Positions 34,604 through 43,393 of a stretch of DNA of 64,000 nucleotides are shown here, one piece after another (within the stretch, counting starts at the first letter, position 1; every line of letters starts with the position of its first letter). This DNA comes from Planctomycetota bacterium. Lineage in GTDB: Bacteria > Planctomycetota > UBA1135 > GCA-002748355. The stretch covers positions 62,001 through 126,000 of the forward strand of contig PDSF01000027.1 of the NCBI GenBank assembly GCA_002748355.1. Direction: 5' to 3'. Both the position numbers and the translations under genes were made by a program. The notes beneath the pieces were generated by a model. The model ran no database searches, was not told where the DNA came from, and was given only the letters and a program-made list of their open reading frames with translations.

Positions 34604-36649
34604 TCAGCGCGGCGCTCCGGCAAAGCCAAAGGCTTGCTGCAGCCCGGCGCTCTTGGCCCAGAGGAGGATACGCCGGTCACCGGTCGCTTCGGCCAGCTTC
34701 ATCGCAAAGCCCAGGGCGGAGGCCCCAAGCATCCGGCGCCGGGCAAGCTCGGCGAGAAGACGACGCCCCTCCTCCAGCTCTTCGGCCTCGATCAGGTACT
34801 CCCCCATCGCCGCAAGGTAGCTCTCATTCTCCAGTCCCCGGTCGCGGCATTCGTCGAAGAGGGCCAACGCCGCCGTGTAGTTCTCGCCTGCCCGCTCGGC
34901 CTCACTCGCCTGCAAATAGACAAGCATCTTGCGCTCGACCATCGCCAGACAAGACAGCGCCCAGGAGCGTGCAATGCGCAGATCCCGGCCCTCCCGACTC
35001 CGCGCATAGAGGGCAATGCGCGCCCGCGCCGCCTGCAGCCGGACAAAGGGATCCTTCCAGCGCTGCATCGCAAAATCTTCGATCATCCGCACCGTCTCCC
35101 GCATCTCAGTGAGCGGCGCCCCGAGCTCAGCCTGCTTGAGCCGCACTTCGCAGAGATTGCGAAGCGCCGGGAGATAACGCGAGTAGATCGACAGGGCGGC
35201 TTCCAGCTGCAGCTGGGCTCGGGCCAGGATCTCGGGATCGGCAGGCAGATCCTTCTTCCCTCCCCAGGCTTGGTCAGCCAGGCCGCAGTGGGCTCGGAAG
35301 GAGAGATCATTGGCCGCGAGGGTCGAACGCCACAGTCGTTCCGACTCATGCCAGTCAAAACCACGGACGACCGTACGCAGTCCCAGCCCTAGCAGGAGCA
35401 AGGCCGGTAGGAGCACCGCACGCCTTGCCCCGGCCAACGCAGGAACAGAACGCAGCAGCGTCACCAGCCCCGCAGCCAGTGGCACCGAGAGCAGGAGCAC
35501 CGGTACGTAGAGACGATGCTCGGCCAAAGGAACGTTGAGCGGAACGAGGATCCACGGCAGCGAAAAGCCGAAGGCCCCGAGCACACAAACCGAAACCAGC
35601 GGTCGCCGCCGAATGAAGAGCACGGCAAGCAGGAGGGGAACAAGGATGCAGGCTGCGCCCAAATAGACCCGGGGCTGCTCAATGGACAGCGGCTCGAAAC
35701 GGGTGTGGTCGAGGCTGAGCTGCCAGGGAAAGAGCCAGAGCCCCATGGCTTTCGGCAGGAACTGCGTCATCCCCAAAAGCTGCGTCTCGAAGTCCCGCGC
35801 TCCTCCGGAATAGGGATCGCCGCCGCTGGAGAAAACTCGCACCCCGGTGGTCGCCACCCCAAAGAGTGCCTTGCGCACGGCCAGGTAGCCAAAGGCCACC
35901 GGCATCACCAAGAGGATGCTCTTCGAAGCCCTAAGCATCGACGAGGCCATACTGCGGCCGCGCATCTCAAGGGCAAAGAGCAGCAAGGCGATGAAGGGCG
36001 GAACCAAGACGCCGGTCTCCTTCGACAGACAAGCCCAGGCGGTGCCGAAGGCAATGCCGCCCATCTGCAGCAGGGGCCGGGCAGGGCTGCCCTCTCGCCC
36101 ATCGAAGTGCAGGCAGCTGAACAAAGCGATCCCCAGCCCCAAGGCCATCAGGATCTCGGAACGCGAACTCACCAAGCAGAGCGTTTCCACGTGCAGTGGA
36201 TGCAGGGCGAAAAGAAGGCTAGCGATCCAGGTGACCGCGCTGAGACGTTGCCCCTCGAGAGCAAAACGGTGCAGCAACTTGGGCAAGGCGGCAAAGAACA
36301 GCAGGCTCACGCAGAGGTGCTGCAATAGGTTTCCGACCTTGAAGGCCCAAGCTGCCCCAGAACCGATCCAGTGATCGATCGCGAGGGTGCTCAGCACCAG
36401 TGGGCGATACATCCGCCCGGCGGTGGCCGAGAACATGTCCGGGTCGAGGAAAAAGGCCGGAAGATTGCTCAGCTCCCGGATGGCCGTGTTGTCCCGGACC
36501 GCGTGCTCGTCATCGAAAACCAAGGGGCCGACCAAACCACTGGCGTGAACAGCCAGGACTAGCAGGGCCAGAAGCAGATAGGCCTGATAGTGCGCGCGGG
36601 GGGCAGCACCGGGCCGCGGCGGAACGAGACTCGTGCGGAGGAAGCTCAC
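34604..36649 (-). CDS. TMTC-like TPR glycosyltransferase (GT-C fold)
   Basis: From a GTG at 36649 the protein is 681 residues. The long upstream open frame to 37069 runs antisense through the next gene and is dismissed. About ten N-terminal membrane helices carry the GT-C hallmark acidic loop 'PLVFDDEHAVRDNTAIREL' and the TMTC signature 'FALHPLHVETLCLVSSRSE'. After about residue 440 come TPR-like helices ('LAANDLSFRAHCGLADQAWG', 'LARAQLQLEAALSIYSRYLP'). Eukaryotic TMTCs are O-mannosyltransferases; bacterial relatives are mostly uncharacterised but probably use polyprenyl-linked sugars to modify exported proteins. It is divergent from a family-4 glycosyltransferase, and the pilus locus lies about 1 kb beyond that. 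Confidence 0.8.
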   Translation of the reverse strand: MSFLRTSLVPPRPGAAPRAHYQAYLLLALLVLAVHASGLVGPLVFDDEHAVRDNTAIRELSNLPAFFLDPDMFSATAGRMYRPLVLSTLAIDHWIGSGAAWAFKVGNLLQHLCVSLLFFAALPKLLHRFALEGQRLSAVTWIASLLFALHPLHVETLCLVSSRSEILMALGLGIALFSCLHFDGREGSPARPLLQMGGIAFGTAWACLSKETGVLVPPFIALLLFALEMRGRSMASSMLRASKSILLVMPVAFGYLAVRKALFGVATTGVRVFSSGGDPYSGGARDFETQLLGMTQFLPKAMGLWLFPWQLSLDHTRFEPLSIEQPRVYLGAACILVPLLLAVLFIRRRPLVSVCVLGAFGFSLPWILVPLNVPLAEHRLYVPVLLLSVPLAAGLVTLLRSVPALAGARRAVLLPALLLLGLGLRTVVRGFDWHESERLWRSTLAANDLSFRAHCGLADQAWGGKKDLPADPEILARAQLQLEAALSIYSRYLPALRNLCEVRLKQAELGAPLTEMRETVRMIEDFAMQRWKDPFVRLQAARARIALYARSREGRDLRIARSWALSCLAMVERKMLVYLQASEAERAGENYTAALALFDECRDRGLENESYLAAMGEYLIEAEELEEGRRLLAELARRRMLGASALGFAMKLAEATGDRRILLWAKSAGLQQAFGFAGAPR

Positions 36650-36712
36650 CTGCCTTGCATCGGCGCAGCAGCGTGCTTTTCCTGAGCCCCTCCACAGCGC
36701 AAACTGCTCGCT

Positions 36713-37882
36713 GTGTGTGCAGCTTCGATTCTTCTCGTGACCCAGCAGCTCCGGAGCGTCCGCTCTGGCGTCGGCACCTACGTCCGCCTCCTCCTTGAGG
36801 GGCTGCAGGAATCCTCTCTGCAGATGGCCGTCGCCACCTGGGGCACCGAACTCGACCCCGATTCCTTCCCTGGCACCGAGTGGATCGATCTCGGACGCCC
36901 TCCCCGCTTCGACCCGACACCGGGAGCCTTCCTGACCTTGGGGCGGCGCCTGGCCAAACGAGTCGACCTGGGCGCCTACCGCCTGGTGCACTTTCTGGAT
37001 GCCCGCGAAGCCTGGTCCTCGCTGCGGAACCCGCCAAATCCTCGCCCCAAGTGCATCGGAACCGTGCACGACGACTATGCCCTACACGCGCCACCAGGTG
37101 TCTTCGGTCACTTCGGGCGCGCCGGTGACCCACTGCGGCGCTGGGCCTACTACCGCTGGCTGCGCCGACTTGAGCAGCGCTGCTACCCGGCCTTCGACCT
37201 TCTGATGAGCAATGCCGAGGCCACTTCCCAGAGCCTGATCGAAGGCTACGGGATTCCTAGCGAGCGCTGCAGTACCGTGCCGCTGACCGTCAGCGAGGCC
37301 AGTAGACATGTGCATCCGGTAGCGCTTTCGGGACAGCCCACCCTCCTCTTCGCGGGGGGGAACTTCTATCGCAAAGGGCTCGATATCCTGATCCGAAGCA
37401 TTGCTCTCCTGCGCAGCGAGTTCCCAGGCTTGCGACTGCACGTTGCCGGCCGTGACCCTCTGCAACGCAAGCTTGAGCGGCTAGCCCGCCGCCTTGCCGT
37501 CCGTGAACAAGTGATCTTCCACGGCCGAGTTCCACCGAGCCAGATCGAAGGTTTCCTGAACTCGACGGACATCTTCGTCATGCCCTCTCGGCGCGAAGCC
37601 CTCGGCCTCGTCTACCTGGAGGCCTTCCGGGCCAGAGTGCCGGTGATCGCCGGGTCACGCGGAGGCGTCGCAGAACTGATCGAGGACGGAAAAAACGGCC
37701 TCCTCGTCGCTCCGGAGCAGCCGGCAAGCCTGGCAGAAGCCATCCTTCGCATCAGCCGCGAGCCGCAACTGCGACGAAAGCTCATCGACGGCGGCCGGCG
37801 TTGCCTCGAAGCAAGGAGCCCGGCCCGCTTGATCGAAGTAACCCGTCAGGCCTACGAGCGAATGCTGGCAAGCGACTCCTGA
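36713..37882 (+). CDS. Family 4 glycosyltransferase
   Basis: The 389-residue protein has a GT-B fold: an N-terminal acceptor domain ('VTQQLRSVRSGVGTYVRLLL', with the Gly-rich loop) and a C-terminal nucleotide-sugar domain with 'LLFAGGNFYRKGLDILIRSI', 'VIFHGRVPPSQIEGFLNSTD' and the retaining-enzyme E-x7-E in 'REALGLVYLEAFRARVPVIA'. The start is a GTG at 36713. Its 3' end overlaps the convergent glycosyltransferase gene by 31 bases. Donor and acceptor are unknown. With the neighbouring TMTC-like enzyme and two further transferases it belongs to a small envelope- or pilus-glycan group. Confidence 0.88.
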   Translation: MCAASILLVTQQLRSVRSGVGTYVRLLLEGLQESSLQMAVATWGTELDPDSFPGTEWIDLGRPPRFDPTPGAFLTLGRRLAKRVDLGAYRLVHFLDAREAWSSLRNPPNPRPKCIGTVHDDYALHAPPGVFGHFGRAGDPLRRWAYYRWLRRLEQRCYPAFDLLMSNAEATSQSLIEGYGIPSERCSTVPLTVSEASRHVHPVALSGQPTLLFAGGNFYRKGLDILIRSIALLRSEFPGLRLHVAGRDPLQRKLERLARRLAVREQVIFHGRVPPSQIEGFLNSTDIFVMPSRREALGLVYLEAFRARVPVIAGSRGGVAELIEDGKNGLLVAPEQPASLAEAILRISREPQLRRKLIDGGRRCLEARSPARLIEVTRQAYERMLASDS

Positions 37883-39081
37883 AGCAACACGTCATCGACT
37901 GGCCGGCAGGCCTCACTGCGAAGGATCGGAGAATCCTCCGGCAGCCAAGTGCTGCCAGTGACATTCTCCAAGTGAATCAGCAATCGCCGTCCAATCGCCC
38001 ATGGCGAAAACATCCGGTCATAGCTGCGCCGGGCACGTTGACCAATGGACCGGAGAATACTCTCGCTCTCCGCTACGGCATCAAAGGCTCGGGCCAAGGC
38101 CACGACGTTGCCCATAGGAACGGTCATGCAGTCCGAGCCTGGCGCTAAAAGCGTGTTCACCGACGAACTGTCACCGGTGATGACGCTACGACCACAGCCG
38201 AGTGCATGAACGACCTTGAGCGGCACGACGCGCTGAGCCTTAGGGCTCTCCCCAAAAATCCCGACATGCACCCAGTGCGAGGCGAAATACTCCCGCAAAG
38301 CGGCTCCGGATACCCACTCTTCCCGCAGCTGAACACGCTCCTCTCCAAGGGCTCTTGCTTGCGCTCGAAACTCAGGAGTCCCACCAACAACCGTCAGGGA
38401 AGCCCGCTCACAACGAGCCACGGCCGCCAACAGAGTATCGAGCCCGTGCAAGGGCACCCCGGTGCCGCAATACAAAACGGGGAGGCGCTCAGAGTCTGGC
38501 CACGGCGGCAGCGGGAAGGCGGCCTCTGGCGCATCTGGATCGCCAACGGGCACGAAAGCAAAGAGATCTCGTGGCAGCCCCGTTAATTCGGCAACGAAGT
38601 TCGCATGCTCGGGTGTGTCGAGCAGAGTCAGGTCAGCACGCTGGCAGGCCTTACGGTCGAACCTTCGGAGCATCCTCGCCGCTAGGGATTTCGGCTTGAA
38701 GATTTGCCGATCGCAAACAGCAGTGTCATAGAGCGACAGAAATAGATCCAAGACGATCGGCCCATCCCATATGCCCCGAAGCCAGGGGATGGCAAACCAA
38801 CCGGGGTAGGGCACGAGAAGAGCATCCACCTGCTCCGTACGCAGGTAGGAGCGCAGCTGATCTCGCAGCTGCTTGCGAGCTCCGAGCAGACGCCAAAACG
38901 CATCTGGCCATCTACGTTTTTGACGCACGAGCTGCAGGCGCTCACCTCGTTTTGGAAGTGCATCAACCCGCATCTTGACGACTTCCACGCCATGCTCCGA
39001 TAGGCCTGCCTCGAGTGAACGAGCACGGGGATAACCGCCCTCGACATCGAAGATGCCAAAAAAGAGCACGCGTTTGGCCAT
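37852..39081 (-). CDS. GT-B glycosyltransferase
   Basis: The ATG at 39081 gives 409 residues. The N-terminus 'KRVLFFGIFDVEGGYPRARS' and C-terminal motifs 'LPVLYCGTGVPLHGLDTLLA', 'LTVVGGTPEFRAQARALGEE' and 'PLKVVHALGCGRSVITGDSS' fit a GT-B glycosyltransferase (group 1-like); the E-x7-E is replaced by a K-x6-G variant, so the exact family is uncertain. The start codon sits one base after the stop of the upstream polyprenyl-phosphate-type glycosyltransferase (TGA-G-ATG), which implies coupling. The last 31 bases overlap the convergent family-4 gene. Probably glycosylates a lipid-linked intermediate or the pilin; unproven. Confidence 0.8.
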   Translation of the reverse strand: MAKRVLFFGIFDVEGGYPRARSLEAGLSEHGVEVVKMRVDALPKRGERLQLVRQKRRWPDAFWRLLGARKQLRDQLRSYLRTEQVDALLVPYPGWFAIPWLRGIWDGPIVLDLFLSLYDTAVCDRQIFKPKSLAARMLRRFDRKACQRADLTLLDTPEHANFVAELTGLPRDLFAFVPVGDPDAPEAAFPLPPWPDSERLPVLYCGTGVPLHGLDTLLAAVARCERASLTVVGGTPEFRAQARALGEERVQLREEWVSGAALREYFASHWVHVGIFGESPKAQRVVPLKVVHALGCGRSVITGDSSSVNTLLAPGSDCMTVPMGNVVALARAFDAVAESESILRSIGQRARRSYDRMFSPWAIGRRLLIHLENVTGSTWLPEDSPILRSEACRPVDDVLLQESLASIRS

Positions 39082-39082
39082 C

Positions 39083-40138
39083 TCAGCCCCTCTGCTCCGG
39101 CCTGCGAGAGCGCGGCGGCAAAACATCCCCGGTCCGCTCGAAACGCATCTGTGCAATTTGATCGGAGATCAGGCCGAGGCTGAAGATCACCGTCGACTGC
39201 ACCAGGAGCAGCACTGCCATATTCGTAAAACGCTGAGCGGTCAGGAAGGTGTAGACATACCAAGCCAGCCCCGAAAAGAAGACCAGCCCCGCCAAAGGAG
39301 CGAAGACACGCAGTGGCGCAAAAAAGGTCGCGATCTTGAGGATGATCAGTAAGAAGCGTGAGCCATCGCTGAGCAGCCGGATTTTCGATGTGCCCGCTCG
39401 CGGACGCACCTCAAAGGGCAAGTATTTGACAGCATGGCCGGCTCGAAACATCGAAAGGGTGATCGTCGTCGGATAGCTGAAGGTGTTGGGCAGCAGCGGC
39501 ACGAAGGAACGCAAGGCCCGGCCCTGAACCACCCGAAAACCGCTGGTCAGGTCGCCGATCTTCTTCTGGGTAACGTAACTCGCCAGCCCGTTGTAGATAC
39601 GGTTGGCCAGGTTCCGGTACCAGACGCCCCCACCACCTTCGCGCGAAGCCACCACCATGTCGTAGCGGCCGAGATGGGCGAGAAGCTCGGGAATCACTGA
39701 CGGAGGATGTTGGCCATCTCCGTCCATCAACAGCACCCAATCGCCGGCAGCTTCGCGAATGCCATGTTTGATGGAAGCGCCATTGCCCAGCGGCTCAGGA
39801 TGCGAGTAGACGCGTGCGCCATATTCGATGGCAATTTCGCGAGTCCCATCCGTCGAGCCATCGTCGATCACGATCACTTCGAAAGCGTGCGACTCGATGC
39901 TACTGAGAACCTCTCCCAACTCCCTAAGCAAGCCTGGGAGGTTTTCCGCCTCGTTCAAAGCCGGAATTACGATGCTCACCAAAGCGAGCCCCCTTCGATC
40001 ATCGACAGGGCGTGGAACGATCGTAGCTCGGGCCTGCTTGATATTGGCCGGCGCTGCCTCGGGAGGAGCTATGGAAGTGGCCGAGCCGGGACTCATCAAC
40101 TCAAAGAGCCCCTGCGGCGGCAGAGTTCGCGGTGTCAT
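39083..40138 (-). CDS. Polyprenyl-phosphate-type family 2 glycosyltransferase (DPM1/GtrB-like)
   Basis: The 351-residue protein has a soluble GT-A domain, 'SIVIPALNEAENLPGLL', 'VIVIDDGSTDGTREIA', the DxD-containing 'LLMDGDGQHPPSVI' and 'VVASREGGGGVWYRNLANR', followed by two C-terminal membrane helices (about 275-295 and 305-325, 'PLAGLVFFSGLAWYVYTFLT'). This is the dolichol-phosphate-mannose synthase/GtrB layout: it transfers a sugar from a nucleotide onto polyprenyl phosphate, which GT-C enzymes such as the nearby TMTC-like protein use as donor. It follows the pilin gene after a strong hairpin, so it may be transcribed by read-through or from its own promoter. Confidence 0.88.
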   Translation of the reverse strand: MTPRTLPPQGLFELMSPGSATSIAPPEAAPANIKQARATIVPRPVDDRRGLALVSIVIPALNEAENLPGLLRELGEVLSSIESHAFEVIVIDDGSTDGTREIAIEYGARVYSHPEPLGNGASIKHGIREAAGDWVLLMDGDGQHPPSVIPELLAHLGRYDMVVASREGGGGVWYRNLANRIYNGLASYVTQKKIGDLTSGFRVVQGRALRSFVPLLPNTFSYPTTITLSMFRAGHAVKYLPFEVRPRAGTSKIRLLSDGSRFLLIILKIATFFAPLRVFAPLAGLVFFSGLAWYVYTFLTAQRFTNMAVLLLVQSTVIFSLGLISDQIAQMRFERTGDVLPPRSRRPEQRG

Positions 40139-40204
40139 GCTGCTTTCATCGGCAGCAAGCGGGAAGAGCCTGAGCCAGCAAGCAAAAAGCGCCGCGAATT
40201 GGCA

Positions 40205-40240
40205 CGAGGCCCCGTTGCCGCTGTCGGCAACCGGGCCTCG
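40205..40240. terminator. Strong hairpin after the pilin gene
   Basis: The 16-base arms pair along their whole length with a single C:C mismatch around a four-base loop (CTGT). It lies between the pilin stop (40267) and the next gene's start (40138). In the minus direction TTTTT occurs only about 14 bases after the stem. A terminator or 3'-stabilising structure for an abundant pilin mRNA is likely. Confidence 0.55.
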
Positions 40241-40266
40241 TTTGCACTGCCTGCCAGGGCAATGAA

Positions 40267-40974
40267 TCAGTTGACGACGGTCCAGCGCATGCCGTCAACA
40301 GCCGTGCCGTTGACCGCAATCGAGTGGCTCATCGAAGTCTTCATCGTGGCAAGGCTGCTTAGGACAGCCGTAGCGGCCGGCACGTTGCCGGTGCCGCTGT
40401 AGCGGGTCACGCTGTTGTTCGACTGCAGAACGTCACCGGACTGGTTGACGAAGAACGCACGCTTGCCGCTGTTGCCGAAGCTGCTCGGCCAGGCGTAGCA
40501 GGCCCAGAGGACTTCAGCCTGGGAGGCGTCAACTGCCGGGTAAGCAGCCGTGACGGCGTCTTCCGACAGCCAGGAGCCACCGGAACCGGGCAGATACATT
40601 TGGAACCAGTAGCCCGAGCGCAGGATTCGCCCGTTCGCATCCAGTTGACCGAAAGCGGCGCTAAGGACGGGAGGCGTAACAGTGTTGGTGCCTTCGCCAG
40701 TAGCGACGGCGCCGGTCTTGACGTTACGGACACCGGACAGCTCCTGGAAGTAGCCGTATTCACCGGCACCGTTACCGTTGGCGTCGATCACGCCGGACGC
40801 CTGGACCTGGGCCTGCGAAGAGGCCAGGTTCTTCAGGGTCGCGATCGCGGCCGACTCGTTCGCATTAATGCGGGCCGCCATGAGGTTTGGAATGGCGATC
40901 GACGCGATGATGGCAATGATCGCAACAACGATCATCAGCTCGATAAGCGTGAAGCCAGCTTGCTTCTTGGACAT
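40267..40974 (-). CDS. pilA: Type IV major pilin / type II pseudopilin
   Basis: The ATG at 40974 has AAGGAG upstream and gives a 235-residue prepilin; longer frames lack a leader. The seven-residue leader 'MSKKQAG' is followed by 'FTLIELMIVVAIIAIIA', so the prepilin peptidase cuts G|F and the mature protein has the conserved Glu5. Behind the ~25-residue hydrophobic helix the globular domain is Ala/Gly/Ser/Asn-rich. It has two cysteine-poor segments ('DANGRILRSGYWFQMYLPG', 'WACYAWPSSFGNSGKRAFFV') that fit the large DUF1559-free pilins of planctomycetes and myxobacteria. It sits at the end of the pilB-pilC cluster. Major pilin is the better guess over pseudopilin given length and hairpin-stabilised 3' end. 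Confidence 0.9.
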   Translation of the reverse strand: MSKKQAGFTLIELMIVVAIIAIIASIAIPNLMAARINANESAAIATLKNLASSQAQVQASGVIDANGNGAGEYGYFQELSGVRNVKTGAVATGEGTNTVTPPVLSAAFGQLDANGRILRSGYWFQMYLPGSGGSWLSEDAVTAAYPAVDASQAEVLWACYAWPSSFGNSGKRAFFVNQSGDVLQSNNSVTRYSGTGNVPAATAVLSSLATMKTSMSHSIAVNGTAVDGMRWTVVN

Positions 40975-41033
40975 GTTGTTGTGAGCTCCTTCTCTGCTGC
41001 TTGTATTGGCTGAAGCCTCCCGGAGGAGTCTTC

Positions 41034-41918
41034 TCACTTGGATGGCCTTGCGGCCTGGATCGCTTGGGACCCCATTGGATGGAACCCCTCGGCCTTGTAC
41101 CGGCTCCAGAACTCCTCATCGGCTGAGATCAGCTGTTCGAAGAGTTTCGGCTTACACTGCCGGACTCGGACCAACGCTTCGTTTGCAGTATCGAACTGAC
41201 CGGCACGCACCTTGAGCTGAGCAAGCCGGTACCAATCCATCGCAGTTTTTTTCGACAGGGACTGGTAGCACGAAGTCGCGATGTCATCGCCGAGATCGAA
41301 TGCTGCCTCGGCTACAATTTTTCTGTCGCTTTCGTTGTTCTTTGCAGCACGGAAAGCGCGGCGTAATGCGGATCCACGAATCGCCAGATTATTTTGCCGA
41401 TGAGCTAGGTGTGCGCGTGTGACCCACCAACGTACGCCTCTGTTCGCAGGCTCTATCCCTTCGAGTGCGGCCAGAGCCCCAGGAAAACGGCTAAGCTCGA
41501 TACGAACTCGAGCAAGATTGAGAGAGACCTCTCCTCGATCTTTACAGGAGCTGTCCGCGCAACCCAGCGCCTCCTCATACCATTCGGCAGCGCGCTTGTA
41601 ATCGCCCTCAAGGACAGAACTGAAGGCCTGCATTTCCCGGGTAATCGCTAAGCCGGGACTCAGTTCTTCGGCTTTCTCAAGGCGCTCCCTGACGATCGCC
41701 AACTGCTGCTTGCGCAAGGTGACCAGCTTGGCATCCTGCGTCTGCGCAGGAATCATCTGAACCACTTTGAGATGCTCTTCAGCGATACTCAGTTGGGTGC
41801 CACTGTCGGGTTCTGCTTGATAAAAACAGGCGTAGATCAACGCTGCAGCGCTCAGAGAACCTAGAGAATAGAGCACGATGCGGCGTATCAGCATGGTGCG
41901 GGGGCTCTTCTTGGCCAT
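41034..41918 (-). CDS. Membrane-anchored TPR protein of the pilus locus
   Basis: From the ATG at 41918 (GGAGAG upstream) the protein is 294 residues. A short basic N-terminus precedes one membrane helix ('IVLYSLGSLSAAALIYACFY'). The remainder is helical with TPR-like repeats: 'LEGDYKRAAEWYEEALGCA', 'VSLNLARVRIELSRFPGALA' and 'YRLAQLKVRAGQFDTANEAL'. Placed between pilC and the pilin in the same direction, it is likely a pilus-assembly accessory, comparable in role to PilF/Tgl-type TPR proteins, but it is not a lipoprotein and homology to those is not established. Its upstream gap contains a hairpin after pilC. Confidence 0.7.
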   Translation of the reverse strand: MAKKSPRTMLIRRIVLYSLGSLSAAALIYACFYQAEPDSGTQLSIAEEHLKVVQMIPAQTQDAKLVTLRKQQLAIVRERLEKAEELSPGLAITREMQAFSSVLEGDYKRAAEWYEEALGCADSSCKDRGEVSLNLARVRIELSRFPGALAALEGIEPANRGVRWWVTRAHLAHRQNNLAIRGSALRRAFRAAKNNESDRKIVAEAAFDLGDDIATSCYQSLSKKTAMDWYRLAQLKVRAGQFDTANEALVRVRQCKPKLFEQLISADEEFWSRYKAEGFHPMGSQAIQAARPSK

Positions 41919-41976
41919 CCTGTCTCTCCAATACGAAGGCTCTAGAAATGCCTGAAAGAAGGGAGGGGGAAATTGC

Positions 41977-42010
41977 CAGGGGCTGGCATCTCCACCGACA
42001 CCAGCCCCTG
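41977..42010. terminator. Hairpin after pilC
   Basis: Perfect ten-base arms CAGGGGCTGG and CCAGCCCCTG surround a 14-base loop, 20 bases past the pilC stop. In the minus direction only a short ATTT follows, so any terminator activity would be partial. Confidence 0.45.
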
Positions 42011-42029
42011 AAAACAAAGCTCAGGGTCA

Positions 42030-43280
42030 TCAACCCGCGAGCTTCTCCTGTAGCTTGAATATCGGCAGGAAGACGGCCAGCACGATGCCGCCGACGATGA
42101 AGCCCATCGTGCCGATCATCAGAGGTTCGATCATCGACGTGAGCCCCTTCACATCAGCAGAGACCTGCTCGTCGTAAAAACTGGCGATCTTTTCCAGCAG
42201 TGTTTCGAGTGAACCAGAACGCTCGCCGATCGAGATCATTTTTGTCACCATCGGCGGGAACACTGGCGATCGCATCAAGGGATCAGACAAGGTTTCACCT
42301 TGCCGAACGTTTTCTTTGGCCTCGTCAATGACCCCTTGGATCACCCGGTTACCGGATGTTTCGGAGACGATCTCCATAGCTGCGAGGATCGGTACACCAC
42401 TCTTGACCAAGGTCGCAAAAGTGCGTGAGAAGCGTGCCAGCGCTACCTTTTTGAATAGTTGCCCGAAAATCGGCATCTTCAAAATGAAGTTGTCCCAGGC
42501 ATAAGCACCCCTGTCGGTTTTTCTCCATGCCTTGAGACCGAACCACGCAGCCCCCACACCGGCGATTACGAAAAGCCAGTTCGCCTTAAGGAAAAACGCC
42601 GTATCCATGACCGCAGAGGTGATCCCCGGAAGTTCCACCTCCAAAGACTCAAAGACAGGTTTGAACTGAGGCACGATGCCGATCATCAAGAAGCCGGCGA
42701 TACCAAGAACCAGGACCAAGGACACCACCGGATACGTCATGGCCGACTTGATCTCTTGCTTCAGCTGCTGAGCAGCTTCGACGTATTCCGCAAGACGCTC
42801 GAGAATCGTATCGATCTGGCCCGAGACCTCGCCGGCTCGAATCATCGAGACATAGATGTCCGAGAAGCACCTTGGGTAGCGAGCGCAGGCCTCACTCAGG
42901 TCTCCACCCTGACGAACATGCTCGACGACGCCTTTCAGCGCGTTCTTGAAGCCAGGGGTCTCTGCCTGGTCCGAGAGGATATCCAGAGACTCGAGCATCG
43001 GAATGCCAGCGGATAGCATCGTTGCCATCTGCCGGGTGAAGATAACGATCTCTTCGAGCTTGGCTTTCGGTTTTGCTTTACGCCATGCATCCGATGTCCC
43101 ACCCTTGCTCGAAAGGCTGGAAAACAAGCTGCCGCCTTTGCCTGTAGATTGGACACTGACTGGCGTGAGATTCTTGCGACGAAGCTCACCTAAGGCGTCA
43201 TTCTGTGATGCCGCGGTTAACTTGCCACTGACGGTTTTTCCGCCCGCATCCTTTGCCGTATAGGAATATTGGCTGGCCAT
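42030..43280 (-). CDS. pilC: Type IV pilus inner-membrane platform protein PilC
   Basis: The 416-residue protein has the N-terminal 'YSYTAKDAGGKTVSGKLTA' motif and two GspF/T2SSF repeats: 'FTRQMATMLSAGIPMLESLD' and 'FSRTFATLVKSGVPILAAME'. There are three membrane helices (about 185-205, 235-255, 385-405) and the conserved 'PMVTKMISIGERSGSLETLL' and 'PLMIGTMGFIVGGIVLAVFL' stretches. PilC anchors the extension and retraction ATPases beneath the membrane. It lies directly after pilB, separated by a 113-base gap that carries a small hairpin. Confidence 0.95.
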   Translation of the reverse strand: MASQYSYTAKDAGGKTVSGKLTAASQNDALGELRRKNLTPVSVQSTGKGGSLFSSLSSKGGTSDAWRKAKPKAKLEEIVIFTRQMATMLSAGIPMLESLDILSDQAETPGFKNALKGVVEHVRQGGDLSEACARYPRCFSDIYVSMIRAGEVSGQIDTILERLAEYVEAAQQLKQEIKSAMTYPVVSLVLVLGIAGFLMIGIVPQFKPVFESLEVELPGITSAVMDTAFFLKANWLFVIAGVGAAWFGLKAWRKTDRGAYAWDNFILKMPIFGQLFKKVALARFSRTFATLVKSGVPILAAMEIVSETSGNRVIQGVIDEAKENVRQGETLSDPLMRSPVFPPMVTKMISIGERSGSLETLLEKIASFYDEQVSADVKGLTSMIEPLMIGTMGFIVGGIVLAVFLPIFKLQEKLAG

Positions 43281-43309
43281 GCTGTCCTCTTGGAGATGCG
43301 ACCTGTTCG

Positions 43310-43335
43310 GTAGACCCCAGTTCGGAGAGGTCTAC
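43310..43335. other. Hairpin in the pilB-pilC gap
   Basis: GTAGACC and GGTCTAC form seven perfect pairs around a 12-base loop, 30 bases upstream of the pilC start. No T-run follows. It may tune read-through from pilB to pilC. Confidence 0.35.
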
Positions 43336-43393
43336 GTCTTCCTCATCGGACATCTGCCGACCCAACTTCACAGCATCATCGACAGCTCGCTGA

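Noticed and set aside
34604..37069. N-terminal extension of the TMTC-like gene to 37069
   Set aside because: The extra 140 codons run antisense through the family-4 glycosyltransferase and show no membrane or family pattern; the protein starts properly near 36649.
40203..40222. TGGCACG...TTGC, a sigma-54-like -24/-12 promoter after the pilin gene
   Set aside because: Spacing between GG and GC is 14 instead of 10 bases, the orientation is away from the pilin, and the bases belong to the hairpin.
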